Source: Haematobacter massiliensis (GTDB taxonomy: Bacteria > Pseudomonadota > Alphaproteobacteria > Rhodobacterales > Rhodobacteraceae). Taken from it: 64,000 bases of DNA. This document shows, one piece after another, positions 1 to 9,862 of this stretch. Every line of letters starts with the position of its first letter. Positions within the stretch are counted from its first letter, which is position 1. The stretch covers positions 117,326 through 181,325 of the forward strand of contig NZ_JGYG01000008.1 of the NCBI RefSeq assembly GCF_000740795.1, in the 5' to 3' direction. The notes beneath the pieces were generated by a model, which was not told where the DNA came from, made no database searches, and worked only from the letters and a program-made list of their open reading frames with translations. The position numbers and the translations under genes were made by a program.

Positions 1-149
1 GCATGATCCGGGCGGGCGGAGAGCTCGGCATCGCAGCCGGACCGGATCATGCGGTCAGGTTGGGGTAGTCGACGTTCAGAGCCATACCTGCCGTTGACCC
101 TGCCTTTCTAAAAGCCCACAAAACGGCATGCATGTAGGCGTGAGCAGGA

Positions 150-1028
150 ATGGCCACCGACGAGCTTCCGGTTGATGCCCGATCCGTTGCCCGCCTGCTC
201 CAAGCGCAGGCGCCTGAATGGGCTGATCGGCCCGTGGTTCGCCTAGCCTCCACTGGGACGGATAATGCCATCTTCCGTCTGGGAGAGGATCTTCTCGTCC
301 GATTGCCGCGACAACAAAGTGCCGTTGCATTGCTGAAGAAGGAGCTTGACTGGCTGCCGCACCTGAGGGGCTTGCCGTTGGACATCCCCGCTCTGCGCTT
401 TCGGGGGAAAACCGACGGCGGCTTGGACTTCGGCATCTTCGATTGGATGGCTGGAGAAATTGCCTCCGCTGAGCGATTGGCCGATCCAGGGGAATCTGCC
501 CGCCGTCTCGCAGATTTTCTGCACGCGCTTCATCTGAACGACACGACGGGCGCGCCTGTGGCTGGAGCCGAAAACCACCGCCGTGGCGCGATGCTGGACA
601 ACCTGACGCCCCTGACCATTCGCGCCATCGACATCCTCCGCGATGAGGTGGATTCTCCTCGCGCCCTTGCGCTTTGGAACGACGCCTGTGCGCACCGCTT
701 CGAGGGGCCTGCTGTCTGGCTGCACGGCGATCTCAAGGCCGACAATCTGATTGCGAGGGGCGGCGTCCTGCGAGGGGTCATAGATTGGGGGCTGGCAGCC
801 GTCGGAGACCCAGCAGCCGATTATGCGAGCGCTTGGTCATGGGTCGATCCTCGCGCGCGCAACGTCTTTCGCGATAGCCTTAATTTGTCAGAGGCCGACT
901 GGCTCCGAGCTCAAGGATGGGCGCTTTACGGCGCGGTGATTGCCCTGAGTTATTATCGCGGCGGCAAAAACGAGGCCCTAACCTCGCAGTCGCGGCAGAC
1001 GCTCTCGCGTCTGACTCTTCTGCGTTAG
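150..1028 (+). CDS. Aminoglycoside phosphotransferase-fold (APH) kinase
   Basis: A 292-residue protein of the APH/choline kinase fold. The catalytic loop LHGDLKADN lies at residues 191-199 and the metal-binding IDWG at about 211-214, so the two kinase signatures are present and correctly spaced. The family transfers phosphate from ATP to small hydroxylated molecules (antibiotics, choline, homoserine, sugars); nothing visible fixes the substrate, so it should not be read as a resistance gene. The ATG at 150 follows a GAGCAGGA-like ribosome site. It stands alone, upstream of and convergent with transposase debris and the minus-strand permease group. Cytoplasmic, no signal peptide. Confidence 0.8.
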   Translation: MATDELPVDARSVARLLQAQAPEWADRPVVRLASTGTDNAIFRLGEDLLVRLPRQQSAVALLKKELDWLPHLRGLPLDIPALRFRGKTDGGLDFGIFDWMAGEIASAERLADPGESARRLADFLHALHLNDTTGAPVAGAENHRRGAMLDNLTPLTIRAIDILRDEVDSPRALALWNDACAHRFEGPAVWLHGDLKADNLIARGGVLRGVIDWGLAAVGDPAADYASAWSWVDPRARNVFRDSLNLSEADWLRAQGWALYGAVIALSYYRGGKNEALTSQSRQTLSRLTLLR

Positions 1029-1080
1029 CTTGATCGGCTCAAGGTGAGTTCACCGGCAGCTTCGTCCCGCAAAGCAGACC

Positions 1081-1266
1081 CTATCCTTGCACTTCGGGAT
1101 CATGCCAGAAATTGCGCCGGATCTCGCGATGGATGGTGGAGCGGTGTCGGCCGAGCTGAATCGCGATCTGCGCCACGCTGACCCTGCGATGCAGCAGTCC
1201 AGCCATAAGCCGGCGTTCATCAAGTGACAACTGCGCTGCCTCACTATTGAGGTCAACAACTTCCAT
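1081..1266 (-). pseudogene. IS30-family transposase, N-terminal remnant
   Basis: About 60 codons remain of an IS30-type transposase N-terminus. They include the DNA-binding helix-turn-helix with the typical wording QLGRHRSTIHREIRRN, preceded by a QLSLDERR segment. The reading frame stops soon after the helix-turn-helix and no DDE catalytic domain follows, so this is a fragment. It sits immediately 3' of the GlcG/HbpS-like gene and probably marks one edge of an old insertion or deletion. Confidence 0.7.
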
Positions 1267-1291
1267 CCCATGCGGGTGGTCCGCCTGCCGG

Positions 1292-1717
1292 TCAGCCGCG
1301 CGCTGCAAGCCAGGCGTCGATACCGGCCTGTGCTACGGCCTGGTCCTGCGCGGGTGAGCCGGAGGATATGCCGATCCCACCGACAACATCCCCGTTCCAC
1401 ACCACAGGCAAGCCGCCCCCGACGACTATCAGCCGGCCTCCGATGGCGGAGTTGATACCGTAGGCGGCTGATCCGGGCTGGCTTGCGCTCCCATAGTCAT
1501 GGGTCGCTTTCTTTGCCGCGGAAGCTGTGAACGCCTTGTCAATCGCAATGGTTGTCGAGGTGACCTTCCCGCCTTCCATGCGCTCGAAAGCGATGAGCTG
1601 TCCGCTTTCATCCGTCACGGCGATGCACATCGGGACGCCGATTTCCCTTGCGTGTGCGGCGGCGCCCGAGATCAATTCACGCGCGTCTTCGATGTCCAGT
1701 CTCGTGAGTGTCTTCAT
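1292..1717 (-). CDS. GlcG/HbpS-family haem-degrading-type protein
   Basis: A 141-residue protein of the GlcG/HbpS (DUF336) family. Its hallmarks are visible: an N-terminal helix ending in a region with PMCIAVTD, a central FTASAAKKATHDYG-like stretch, and a glycine-rich end (IVVGGGLPV, GDVVGGIGISSG). Family members bind haem or cobalamin, or accompany glycolate oxidation operons (glcG of E. coli) without a settled role. The start at 1717 is chosen because GAGGAAG lies a few bases upstream; a longer open frame above it is non-coding. It lies 200 bp downstream of a LctP/GlcA-type permease on the same strand, matching the glcG-glcA association. Confidence 0.8.
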   Translation of the reverse strand: MKTLTRLDIEDARELISGAAAHAREIGVPMCIAVTDESGQLIAFERMEGGKVTSTTIAIDKAFTASAAKKATHDYGSASQPGSAAYGINSAIGGRLIVVGGGLPVVWNGDVVGGIGISSGSPAQDQAVAQAGIDAWLAARG

Positions 1718-1917
1718 TGATCTTCCTCGGGCCTCTTTGGTCGATATTCGCACATTGGATTTGAAGGGCTGCTGACTGCCGCTGTCGTGGCCAGCTTGCT
1801 CACCGCATTGCCGAGGCGCGCGGCAAGCCATCGCATCCTCCGCGCAACGATCCTCTGCTCCACCGCAATCCGCGTGGCGGTCCTCAGGCCGCTGATCGCC
1901 ACGCGCTGTCCCGCACC

Positions 1918-3612
1918 TCAGTTCAGGAGCAAGGGATCGTTGATTCCCAGAACGTAGAACCCGACGCAGAGAAGGATCCCTGAGAAGCAAAGGTAATAGA
2001 TCGTCGGCAGAATTGTGATCCTGAGCGTCGCGCCTTCCCGCCCGAGCAAGCCCACCGTCGCCGAGGCCGCCACCACATTGTGGATCGCGATCATATTGCC
2101 GGCGGCCGCGCCCACGGACTGGCCCGCCACCATCAGGGCCGATGAAAGCCCGAGTCCTTCCGCAACCGAGAACTGGAACTGGCTCAGCATCAGATTGCTG
2201 ACGGTGTTCGATCCTGCGAGGAAGGCCCCAAGCGCGCCGACGGCGGGGGCAAAGAACGGATAGACGGCGCCGACCTGCATCGCAACCCAATCGGCGACAA
2301 GGATCGGCATGCTTTGCAGATCGTTGGCATTGACGCCGGAGTTGATCATGACCCGCACCATCGGAACGGTAAAGATGAGCACGAAGCCCGCCCCGGCGAT
2401 CGTGGTGGTGCTCTCCCGTATTGCCGCGGCGAAGTCCGAAAGGGACATGCGGTGCAGGAAGACCGTCATCATACAGATCATGACGAGAATGCCGCCGGGG
2501 GAGAAGAGCAGCGAGAAATCTCCGTTGATACCCTCTTCACCCATGATGCCGTTGAACATGACATTGGCGGATTTCAGCAGATCACCGAACGGGACGAATG
2601 TCCGGCTCAGGACAAGCACCAGCGCGAGGATCACATAGGGGGTCCAGGCCAGCGCCAGAGAAATCTTTTGCCGGGAAAGGTTCTCGAGCTTGATGTCGAC
2701 CTTGCCAAACCATTCCTTCGCCCAGGCTGACTTCTCCGGGAAATCCCACGTGTCGCGGGGTACGAGGATGCGCTGCTTCGCCGCCAAGGTCATGAGTGCA
2801 AGCCCCACGAGGCCCCCGAGGATCGAAGGGAACTCTGCCCCCAGAAACACGGCCGCCAGCACATAGGGAACCGTCATCGCGCACGCCGCCATGATGGCGA
2901 ACGGCGCGATGGAGAGCCCCTCCGTCCAGGATTTGTTCTTGCCGAAGAACCGCGTCATGATGACGACGAGAAACAGCGGCATGAACGTGCCGCAAATGGC
3001 ATGGAGGATCGCCACTTCAGAGGTGATGAGGTGAAAGAAGTGCTGCCAGTTCGATCCGTTCGCAACGAGTTCGCCGGTGATAGCGGTCTGGTCCAGCCCG
3101 CTCTGCACACCAACGATGAGCGGTGTTCCCACCGCCCCGAAAGAAACGGGTGTGGACTGGATGATGAGGCCAAAGACGACCGCCGCCATTGCCGGAAATC
3201 CGACAGCGACCATGAGCGGTGCCGCCACGGCAGCCGGTGTTCCGAAACCGGATGCCCCCTCAATGAAGGACCCGAAGAGCCATGCGATGAGGATGACCTG
3301 GATCCTCCTGTCGGGACTTATGGCAGTGAAACCCGACCGGATTGTCGAAACCGCGCCCGAGTGTTTAAGCGTGTTGAGGAGGAGCAGGGCACCGAAGATG
3401 ATCCACAGCAGGCCCGCGCTCTGCAGAAGGCCCTGAATCGTCGAGGAGATCACGCGACTTGGGCTGACCCCCCATGCGGTGAGAGCGACTACGACCGCGA
3501 TGACATAGGTCAGCGGCATGACGTATTTCGCGGGCGCTCGAAAGCCCACCAGCAGGACCCCTGCCGTAAGAATTGGCAAGAACGCCAATAGCGCCAAGAA
3601 ACCAGAACTCAT
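1918..3612 (-). CDS. L-lactate/glycolate permease, LctP family
   Basis: A 564-residue polytopic membrane protein of the lactate permease (LctP/GlcA/LldP) family, importing lactate or glycolate with protons. Hydrophobic segments run almost the whole length, and the family block [19 protein letters not shown] is present near residue 120. The protein ends in a hydrophobic segment as usual. The ATG at 3612 has a GGGGGAG purine run and CAGG upstream; the frame extends further 5' but without family similarity. Its neighbours (GlcG-like protein downstream, divergent GntR/FCD regulator upstream) fit a hydroxy-acid uptake unit. Lactate versus glycolate cannot be decided from sequence alone. Confidence 0.9.
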   Translation of the reverse strand: MSSGFLALLAFLPILTAGVLLVGFRAPAKYVMPLTYVIAVVVALTAWGVSPSRVISSTIQGLLQSAGLLWIIFGALLLLNTLKHSGAVSTIRSGFTAISPDRRIQVILIAWLFGSFIEGASGFGTPAAVAAPLMVAVGFPAMAAVVFGLIIQSTPVSFGAVGTPLIVGVQSGLDQTAITGELVANGSNWQHFFHLITSEVAILHAICGTFMPLFLVVIMTRFFGKNKSWTEGLSIAPFAIMAACAMTVPYVLAAVFLGAEFPSILGGLVGLALMTLAAKQRILVPRDTWDFPEKSAWAKEWFGKVDIKLENLSRQKISLALAWTPYVILALVLVLSRTFVPFGDLLKSANVMFNGIMGEEGINGDFSLLFSPGGILVMICMMTVFLHRMSLSDFAAAIRESTTTIAGAGFVLIFTVPMVRVMINSGVNANDLQSMPILVADWVAMQVGAVYPFFAPAVGALGAFLAGSNTVSNLMLSQFQFSVAEGLGLSSALMVAGQSVGAAAGNMIAIHNVVAASATVGLLGREGATLRITILPTIYYLCFSGILLCVGFYVLGINDPLLLN

Positions 3613-3722
3613 CCTGCAACTCCCCCCCTGAATGCCGCATGGATGGGCACTGCTCGCTGGGCGTGCTGGCTGCGGCAAATTTTTCGTTGTGTCTCATCGC
3701 CCCTCCCAGACCGATGATACTT

Positions 3723-3745
3723 TTTGGTAAAATATTTTTACCAAA
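3723..3745. promoter_or_regulatory. Palindromic GntR/FadR-type operator
   Basis: A perfect 10-bp inverted repeat, TTTGGTAAAA and TTTTACCAAA, separated by TAT. It lies in the roughly 235-bp gap between the divergent permease and GntR genes. The TTGGT...ACCAA ends resemble operators of PdhR/LldR-like FadR-subfamily regulators. Its AT-rich centre stands out from the GC-rich surroundings. It is probably the binding site of the adjacent regulator, controlling both directions. Confidence 0.7.
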
Positions 3746-3847
3746 CGAGTCAAACGTTATGCCGGGCGCTCCCCTTCCGGAAACCGATTGCCTGCGCCAC
3801 AGGCGTAAAGATATTGGTGTGCATGATTATCAACGGAGGTCGCGTTG

Positions 3848-4627
3848 ATGAGCGAGATCAAGTCTATCGGGCCGGAGCGGGCATCCGACTGCATACGCAA
3901 GCATATCGAAGACCTGATCTTGGAAGGTTCCCTGAGGCCGGGCGAACAGCTTCTGCCCGAGCGGGAGATGGCCGCCAGGCTCAACACATCGCGGCCCACA
4001 CTTCGGGATGCCCTCAGGGCGCTTGAGGCGGCTGGTCTGCTCATCAAGGAGGGGCGAACGGTCAAGGTCGCTCGGCTCGGCACGAAGAGCATCACCGATC
4101 CCCTGCTCAAGATGCTGTCCGATCACCGCGAGGTGGCCGACGACTATCTGGAGTTCCGCGATGTCGTGGAAAGTTCCGCTGCGGCAATGGCGGCAGAGCG
4201 TGCCAACGCACCCGAGATCAAGCGCATCGAGGATTGCGTCGCGCGTATCGAGGCCGCGCATGATACCGGGAGCCCGGCGGACGAAGTCGATGCCGACGCA
4301 GAGCTTCATATCGCGATTTATGAGGCGAGCCATAATCTGGTGTTGCTCCAGATCATGCGCGCTCTCGCGGAAAATCTGAGGACGGACATTCTCTACAATA
4401 GGCAGCGCTTGTTCACCGTTCCAGATGTCCGCGACGTACTGCGCGATCAGCACCTTGCGATCGCCCGCGCGATTATCGAACGACAGCCGGACGCGGCGCG
4501 ATCCGCAGCACATGAGCACTTGGATTATCTTCGCCGCGCGATCCGGGAGGTCCATGAAACACAGGTAAAGCTCGAACTTTCCCTGCGGCGGCGCGACAGC
4601 GGGGGGCTTAGCGCGCTCAAGGGTTAG
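3848..4627 (+). CDS. GntR-family (FadR/LldR subfamily) transcriptional regulator
   Basis: A 259-residue regulator with a winged helix-turn-helix in the first 75 residues (GEQLLPEREMAARLNTSRPT, then LRDALRALEAAGLL) and an all-helical FCD ligand domain after about residue 90. The FCD domain carries the usual acidic/histidine metal ligands (DAELHIAIYEASHN). The start is taken at the ATG at 3848, eight bases after GGAGG; a TTG one codon earlier is also open. It is divergent from the permease with a strong palindrome between them, so it likely represses the permease and GlcG-like genes until lactate, glycolate or a similar acid binds. Confidence 0.88.
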   Translation: MSEIKSIGPERASDCIRKHIEDLILEGSLRPGEQLLPEREMAARLNTSRPTLRDALRALEAAGLLIKEGRTVKVARLGTKSITDPLLKMLSDHREVADDYLEFRDVVESSAAAMAAERANAPEIKRIEDCVARIEAAHDTGSPADEVDADAELHIAIYEASHNLVLLQIMRALAENLRTDILYNRQRLFTVPDVRDVLRDQHLAIARAIIERQPDAARSAAHEHLDYLRRAIREVHETQVKLELSLRRRDSGGLSALKG

Positions 4628-4713
4628 GTCACGTTGACAAAAACGGCCTCCACTAGGGTGGGAACTGTGATTTGCAGCGTGCCTTTAGGTGGGACATCTG
4701 CTCGCCGCGCAAC

Positions 4714-4972
4714 CTGATATCCGATGATGAGTGGGCATTCTTCGCAAGCTTTATCGGTGCAGTCCGGCATCCGAACGGGCCTTCGGACTACCCTCTTGTT
4801 CCGGATGGGATTTCCCGGAGTGAGGCGTGAGCTGCCACCGGTTCAAGGCCATGCGTAACACGAAGCGGGCGTGGCCTGCCCGAAGTGTTCGGCAAGTGGT
4901 CGTCGGTCTACCGCCAGTTCCGCCGCTGGACGCTCGCGGGGCTATCGGAGGACATCCCGGACGCGCTGGAAC
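4714..4972 (+). pseudogene. IS5-family transposase remnant
   Basis: Two pieces of an IS5-type transposase N-terminus can be read. The first is LISDDEWAFFASFIGA from about 4714. The second, in another frame, is EVFGKWSSVYRQFRRW followed by TLAGLSEDIPDAL at about 4878-4972. The part between them is shortened and out of frame, and no catalytic DDE region follows. This is decayed transposon sequence at the left border of the very GC-rich island. Confidence 0.7.
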
Positions 4973-5506
4973 CATGCGGGGGAGACGGGCGAGACGGCGG
5001 TGCGGTTCCTCTATGGCGAGGTGATCGACCCTGCGGAGACGCCCAGGTTCCTGATCCTGACGATGGACAGCTTCGCAAACCTCAACCCCCGCGCGCCCGT
5101 GCCGCGCCTATATCGACACGCTCTGCCCGCGCCCAAGGGCCGTTCGTCCCCAGGCGCAGGATCACCCGCGCCACTTTTGCAGCTTCGCCATGCCGCCGAT
5201 CCAGCGGCCATACAGCGCGGCCTTGTGCTGCATGTAGCCCTCCGGGCGAGACCGGGCGCGCTATACCGTCGGCTTGTCCGGGTCCGTGACCAGCGCACCG
5301 GCCAGCCCATGCGGCACCATCTTTCGGCTCAGTTCCGGCATTGGCAGGGGATTGGCTACGGCTATTGGCGCAAGCTAGGCGGCGGCGGTGGCGGGAGCGC
5401 CAACGCGCTGATCGTCGGCGAGGTGGAGGAGACGGCGGCCCGTAACGAATGCGCCCCGCCTCCTCTGCGGGTGACGGGGCGGTTCTTCGCCGGCGTGGTG
5501 GAAGAG
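4973..5506. other. Unassigned decayed stretch
   Basis: No intact gene is recognised. Short coding-like patches occur on both strands, for example AVRFLYGEVIDPAETPRFLI on the plus strand near 5000-5060 and YGRWIGGMAKLQKW on the minus strand near 5170-5215. They are broken and could not be assigned to a family. It looks like accumulated debris between the IS5 remnant and the AraC gene. Confidence 0.4.
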
Positions 5507-6313
5507 TCAGTTCAGCGCCATCGCGGGCTGCAAGCGATAGTCGCTGCCCGCAAACACTCGCAGGCGTCGCGACCCCATGCGGATGAAGCGCGGCTGCAAG
5601 CCGAAGACGCGGCGGATCGAATGGCTGAAATGGCTGCTGTCGGGATAGCCGAGGTCCAGCGCCACATCGGTCAGGCTGGTTTCGCGGTTTGCATGATCCA
5701 TGAAGCGTCGCGCTCGCCGCCACATCCGGTGCGAGCGGAAGGAGGTCTGCGTCGTCTCCTTGAAGAGATGCAGGAAGCGGGAGGTGGAGAGATCCACCGC
5801 CGCTGCGCAGGCCTCGGCGGAGACGGCTTCCTCCGGGTCGTCATGCAGAAGGTCCAGCGCCCGCGCGATGCGGGGCTCCAGCTCCCTGCGCCCGAAGGCG
5901 CGCCCGAAGAAGAGGCGGTCGAATTCGGAGGTGGAAAAGCCGCCCGCATCCTCCATCGCGGCGACCGACCCCGCCGCGCGGCGGATGCGGTCCGCGATGT
6001 CCGGCCCCGGCGGGGTCGCGGTCAGCGCGCCGATTTCCTGCTGGGTGATGCTTTCAGGCTCGATCAGCAGGCAGGCGATGCTGCCGCTGGCGGTGCGCAG
6101 GCGATGCGGGGTGTAGGGCGTCACCACCGCCACATCCACCCGCCGCGCCGGCCCCGCGCCCTGCGCGATCTCCAGATCCCGGTTTGGCGCGACATAGACC
6201 GCCACCGCCCCCAGTTCGCGCCTGTGCATCGAATTGCCGACCAGCCCGCAGTAATAGATGCGGTCGCGGCCGATCATCATGCAGTTCTGACGAATTGCGT
6301 CGTAATGGCTCAT
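5507..6313 (-). CDS. AraC-family transcriptional regulator
   Basis: A 268-residue regulator. The C-terminal 100 residues hold the two AraC helix-turn-helix units, the second reading SLTDVALDLGYPDSSHFSHS followed by an R-R-x-FG turn. The N-terminal half is a divergent sensor domain without a recognised ligand motif. The ATG at 6313 follows GGGGAGGGG. It is encoded 45 bp downstream of the APH-like kinase on the same strand, and probably co-transcribed with it, opposite the acyl-CoA dehydrogenase promoter. The likely targets are that divergent promoter and perhaps the wider catabolic island. Confidence 0.88.
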   Translation of the reverse strand: MSHYDAIRQNCMMIGRDRIYYCGLVGNSMHRRELGAVAVYVAPNRDLEIAQGAGPARRVDVAVVTPYTPHRLRTASGSIACLLIEPESITQQEIGALTATPPGPDIADRIRRAAGSVAAMEDAGGFSTSEFDRLFFGRAFGRRELEPRIARALDLLHDDPEEAVSAEACAAAVDLSTSRFLHLFKETTQTSFRSHRMWRRARRFMDHANRETSLTDVALDLGYPDSSHFSHSIRRVFGLQPRFIRMGSRRLRVFAGSDYRLQPAMALN

Positions 6314-6358
6314 TTTCCCCTCCCCGAGATCTGAACCTGTTTCCTCCACGGCGCGCGA

Positions 6359-7396
6359 TCAGCCGCGCACCATCCTCCATGCGAGATCCGCAATCGGCGC
6401 CGCCTTTGCCCCCACTTCCCTCGCATCCGCGTTCGCGGCCGACCCGTGGATCGCGCGCTGCGCGATTCCCTGAAGGATCGCCGCGATCCTGAACATGCTG
6501 AGTGCGAGGAAGAAGGTCCAGTGCTCACCGGGCCGCTGCCCCGTCCGCGCGGAATAGGCGGCGAGGTAGGCGGCCTCGTCCGGGATGCCGAGCGCCGCGA
6601 AATCCACCCCCGCCAGCCCGCGGAAGAGCTCCGGCGGAAAGCGCCAGCTGAGGCAGTGATAGGCGAAATCCGCCCGCGGATCGCCGAGCGTCGACAGCTC
6701 CCAGTCCAGCACCGCGACGATGCGCGGCTCGGTCGGGTGGATCATCACATTGTCCAGCCGGTAATCGCCATGGACGAGCCGCACCTCCCCCTCCGGCGGC
6801 AGGTTGGCGGGCAGCCAGTCGATGAGCCGGTCCATCGCCGGGATCGGCACCGTCTCACTGGCGCGATACTGCCTGGTCCAGCGGGTGATCTGGCGGGAGA
6901 GATAGTCGCCATGGCGGCCGAAATCGCCCAGTCCGAGGACCAGCGGGTCCAGCGCGTGGATCGCCGCGATCACCCGGCCCATGTCCTCGAAGACCGCCGC
7001 CCGTTCCGGCCTCGTGAGTTCGGGCAGGCGCGGATCCCAGAAGATGCGCCCCGGCACCAGATCCATGACGTAGAACATGCTGCCCGCCACGCCGTCGTCG
7101 CGGCAAAGCGCATGGACGCGCGGCACCGGAATCCCCGCGCGGCCCACCGCCGCCAGCACCCGGAACTCCCGGTCGACGGCATGGGCGGAGGGCAGCAGAT
7201 GCCCCAGCGGCTTGCGCCGCAGCACATAGTCCCCCGAGGCGGCGGAGAGGCGGAAGGTCGGGTTCGACTGCCCGCCCGTGAAGCGGCTGAGCCGCGCGGG
7301 CCCGCGATAGCCCTCGACATGCGCGGCGAGCCAGCGCTCCAGCGCGGGCGGGCAGGTCGGGGCGTCCAGCGGGTCGGCTATCGCGGTATCGGTCAT
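6359..7396 (-). CDS. APH-fold acyl-CoA kinase, LvaA/ACAD10-11 kinase-like
   Basis: A 345-residue kinase of the APH fold. It shows the nucleotide loop GGQSN at 41-45, the catalytic LVHGDYRLDN ending at 216 and the metal-binding DWE at 231-233. The wording matches the phosphotransferases that are fused to acyl-CoA dehydrogenases in ACAD10/ACAD11 and that appear as LvaA in levulinate catabolism, where a 4-hydroxyacyl-CoA is phosphorylated before elimination. A matching dehydrogenase is encoded divergently 128 bp away, which supports this reading over antibiotic modification. The substrate here is not known. Followed by the AraC gene. Confidence 0.8.
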   Translation of the reverse strand: MTDTAIADPLDAPTCPPALERWLAAHVEGYRGPARLSRFTGGQSNPTFRLSAASGDYVLRRKPLGHLLPSAHAVDREFRVLAAVGRAGIPVPRVHALCRDDGVAGSMFYVMDLVPGRIFWDPRLPELTRPERAAVFEDMGRVIAAIHALDPLVLGLGDFGRHGDYLSRQITRWTRQYRASETVPIPAMDRLIDWLPANLPPEGEVRLVHGDYRLDNVMIHPTEPRIVAVLDWELSTLGDPRADFAYHCLSWRFPPELFRGLAGVDFAALGIPDEAAYLAAYSARTGQRPGEHWTFFLALSMFRIAAILQGIAQRAIHGSAANADAREVGAKAAPIADLAWRMVRG

Positions 7397-7412
7397 CGTC
7401 TTCCTCCCTCGC

Positions 7413-7487
7413 CCTGAAAGATTCCGCAGTTTCCTGTCATCGTCAATCGAAATCGTCGGACACTATTGCCTGAAAGAATGTTCCGAC
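7413..7487. promoter_or_regulatory. Candidate regulator-binding repeats in divergent promoter region
   Basis: In the 128-bp gap between kinase and dehydrogenase, CCTGAAAGA occurs twice in the same orientation (7413-7421 and 7469-7477). A GTCGGA...TCCGAC inverted pair spans 7455-7487. AraC proteins often bind direct repeats and an AraC gene lies next door, so these are candidate sites. No experimental support is visible. Confidence 0.4.
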
Positions 7488-7524
7488 CTAATCTGCCGCC
7501 AACCATCAGGAGGAGGTTCAATCC

Positions 7525-8796
<1,272 letters not shown>

Positions 8797-8806
8797 CATC
8801 CCGCAC

Positions 8807-8829
8807 GGCGGCCTCAAAGGGAGGCCGCC
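8807..8829. terminator. Strong hairpin between convergent genes
   Basis: GGCGGCCTC and GAGGCCGCC form a perfect 9-bp stem around AAAGG, just after the dehydrogenase stop and overlapping the end of the minus-strand pseudogene. No T-run follows on the plus side, so termination by this hairpin alone is uncertain. Confidence 0.45.
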
Positions 8830-9743
8830 AGACGCACTGCCGTGTCGATCGCCGCCGTGACGTCCAGTTCCGCCGCCAGCAGCGCGCCGCCCACCAAATG
8901 CCCGGTCCGCCCCGCCGCCGGAAGCTCCGCCGCCGGGGGCGAGGTCGGAAGCCTGCCCGGCGCAGATAACCACCGTACCGGTGGGTACCTTCTTCACCGA
9001 TCCGTATGGCGCTGGCAGGCGCTGGCCCTGCGGCGTCATATCGATATACTCGGCCCCGCCCCGCCCCGCCCCGCCGCCGGGGGCGAGCGTTGCGCGATGG
9101 GTCCAGCCCGTGGTCTTGCCCGGCTCCGCGCCATGGCGGTCGGACCCCCTTGCCCGTGCGCCAGGATCGCCTCCGCCACCTCCGGCGTATTGATCCGGTT
9201 GGAGGCCGCAACCGGGATACCCACCACGCGCCGCACCCTCTCCGTGCAGCCGACGAAGGCCGCGCGGGGCGCGGAGGTGGCGATGGTCGGCCCCCGCGCC
9301 TCATGCCGGCCGATCGCGGTGGTGAGCATGTCCGCCCCCGCGCCCTCCAGCGCCTGGGCGAGTTCCACCACCTCCGCCTGGGTCATGCCGCCCGGCGCAA
9401 GGTCCATCATTGACATGCGCAGGATGAGCAGGAAATCCGGCCCCACCGTGGCGCGGATCCTGCGCACCGTCTCCATAGTGAAGCGGCGGCGGTCCTCGGC
9501 GATGTCTTGCGGGTGCAGGAGCCGCTTCGGCGGTATCAGCGCCGCGCCCTCCGCATTCGGCGCGATGCGCCGGTGAAGATGAGCGCGACCCTGCCCCGCG
9601 CCCGCACGGCGTAGAAGGCGGCGATGCGCGGCCGGTCCCCGGCTTCCTCCAGCCCGGTGTGCATGGACCCCATGATGACCCGGTTGCGCCGGGTAACGGG
9701 GGCCGACGGTCACCGCGCTGGCGAGATGCCGGAACGGGGTCAT
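8814..9743 (-). pseudogene. NADH:flavin oxidoreductase / 2,4-dienoyl-CoA reductase (FadH-like), broken
   Basis: Pieces of a FadH/old-yellow-enzyme protein follow one another in different frames: an N-terminus MTPFRHLASAVTVG at 9743, the barrel segments PDFLLILRMSMMDLAPGG and ALEGAGADMLTTAIGRHEAR, and a late PTGTVVICAGQ. The frame ends in AVRLAASL and a stop at 8814. The remaining length is about half that of a normal 670-residue FadH, the 4Fe-4S cysteine region is not found, and several frameshifts are needed, so the gene is dead. It follows the dienoyl-CoA isomerase gene on the same strand, which is a logical pairing for unsaturated acyl chains. Confidence 0.8.
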
Positions 9744-9862
9744 GAGTCTCTCCTTTGCTGCGGGTAAGGGCAGCATGGACGGGGCGCGCGGCGCTTGTGC
9801 GATCTGGTCATCTCGCAGGGGGGATCAGGCGGGCAAGGCAGGTTCAGGCGGGAAAGGTGGGT

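Noticed and set aside
150..1028. Calling the first gene an aminoglycoside resistance determinant
   Set aside because: The APH fold is shared by many metabolic kinases, and no resistance subfamily signature or resistance context was seen.
5082..5723. Minus-strand frame across the AraC gene end and the debris upstream of it
   Set aside because: It runs over the AraC 3' end in another frame and shows no consistent family signal.
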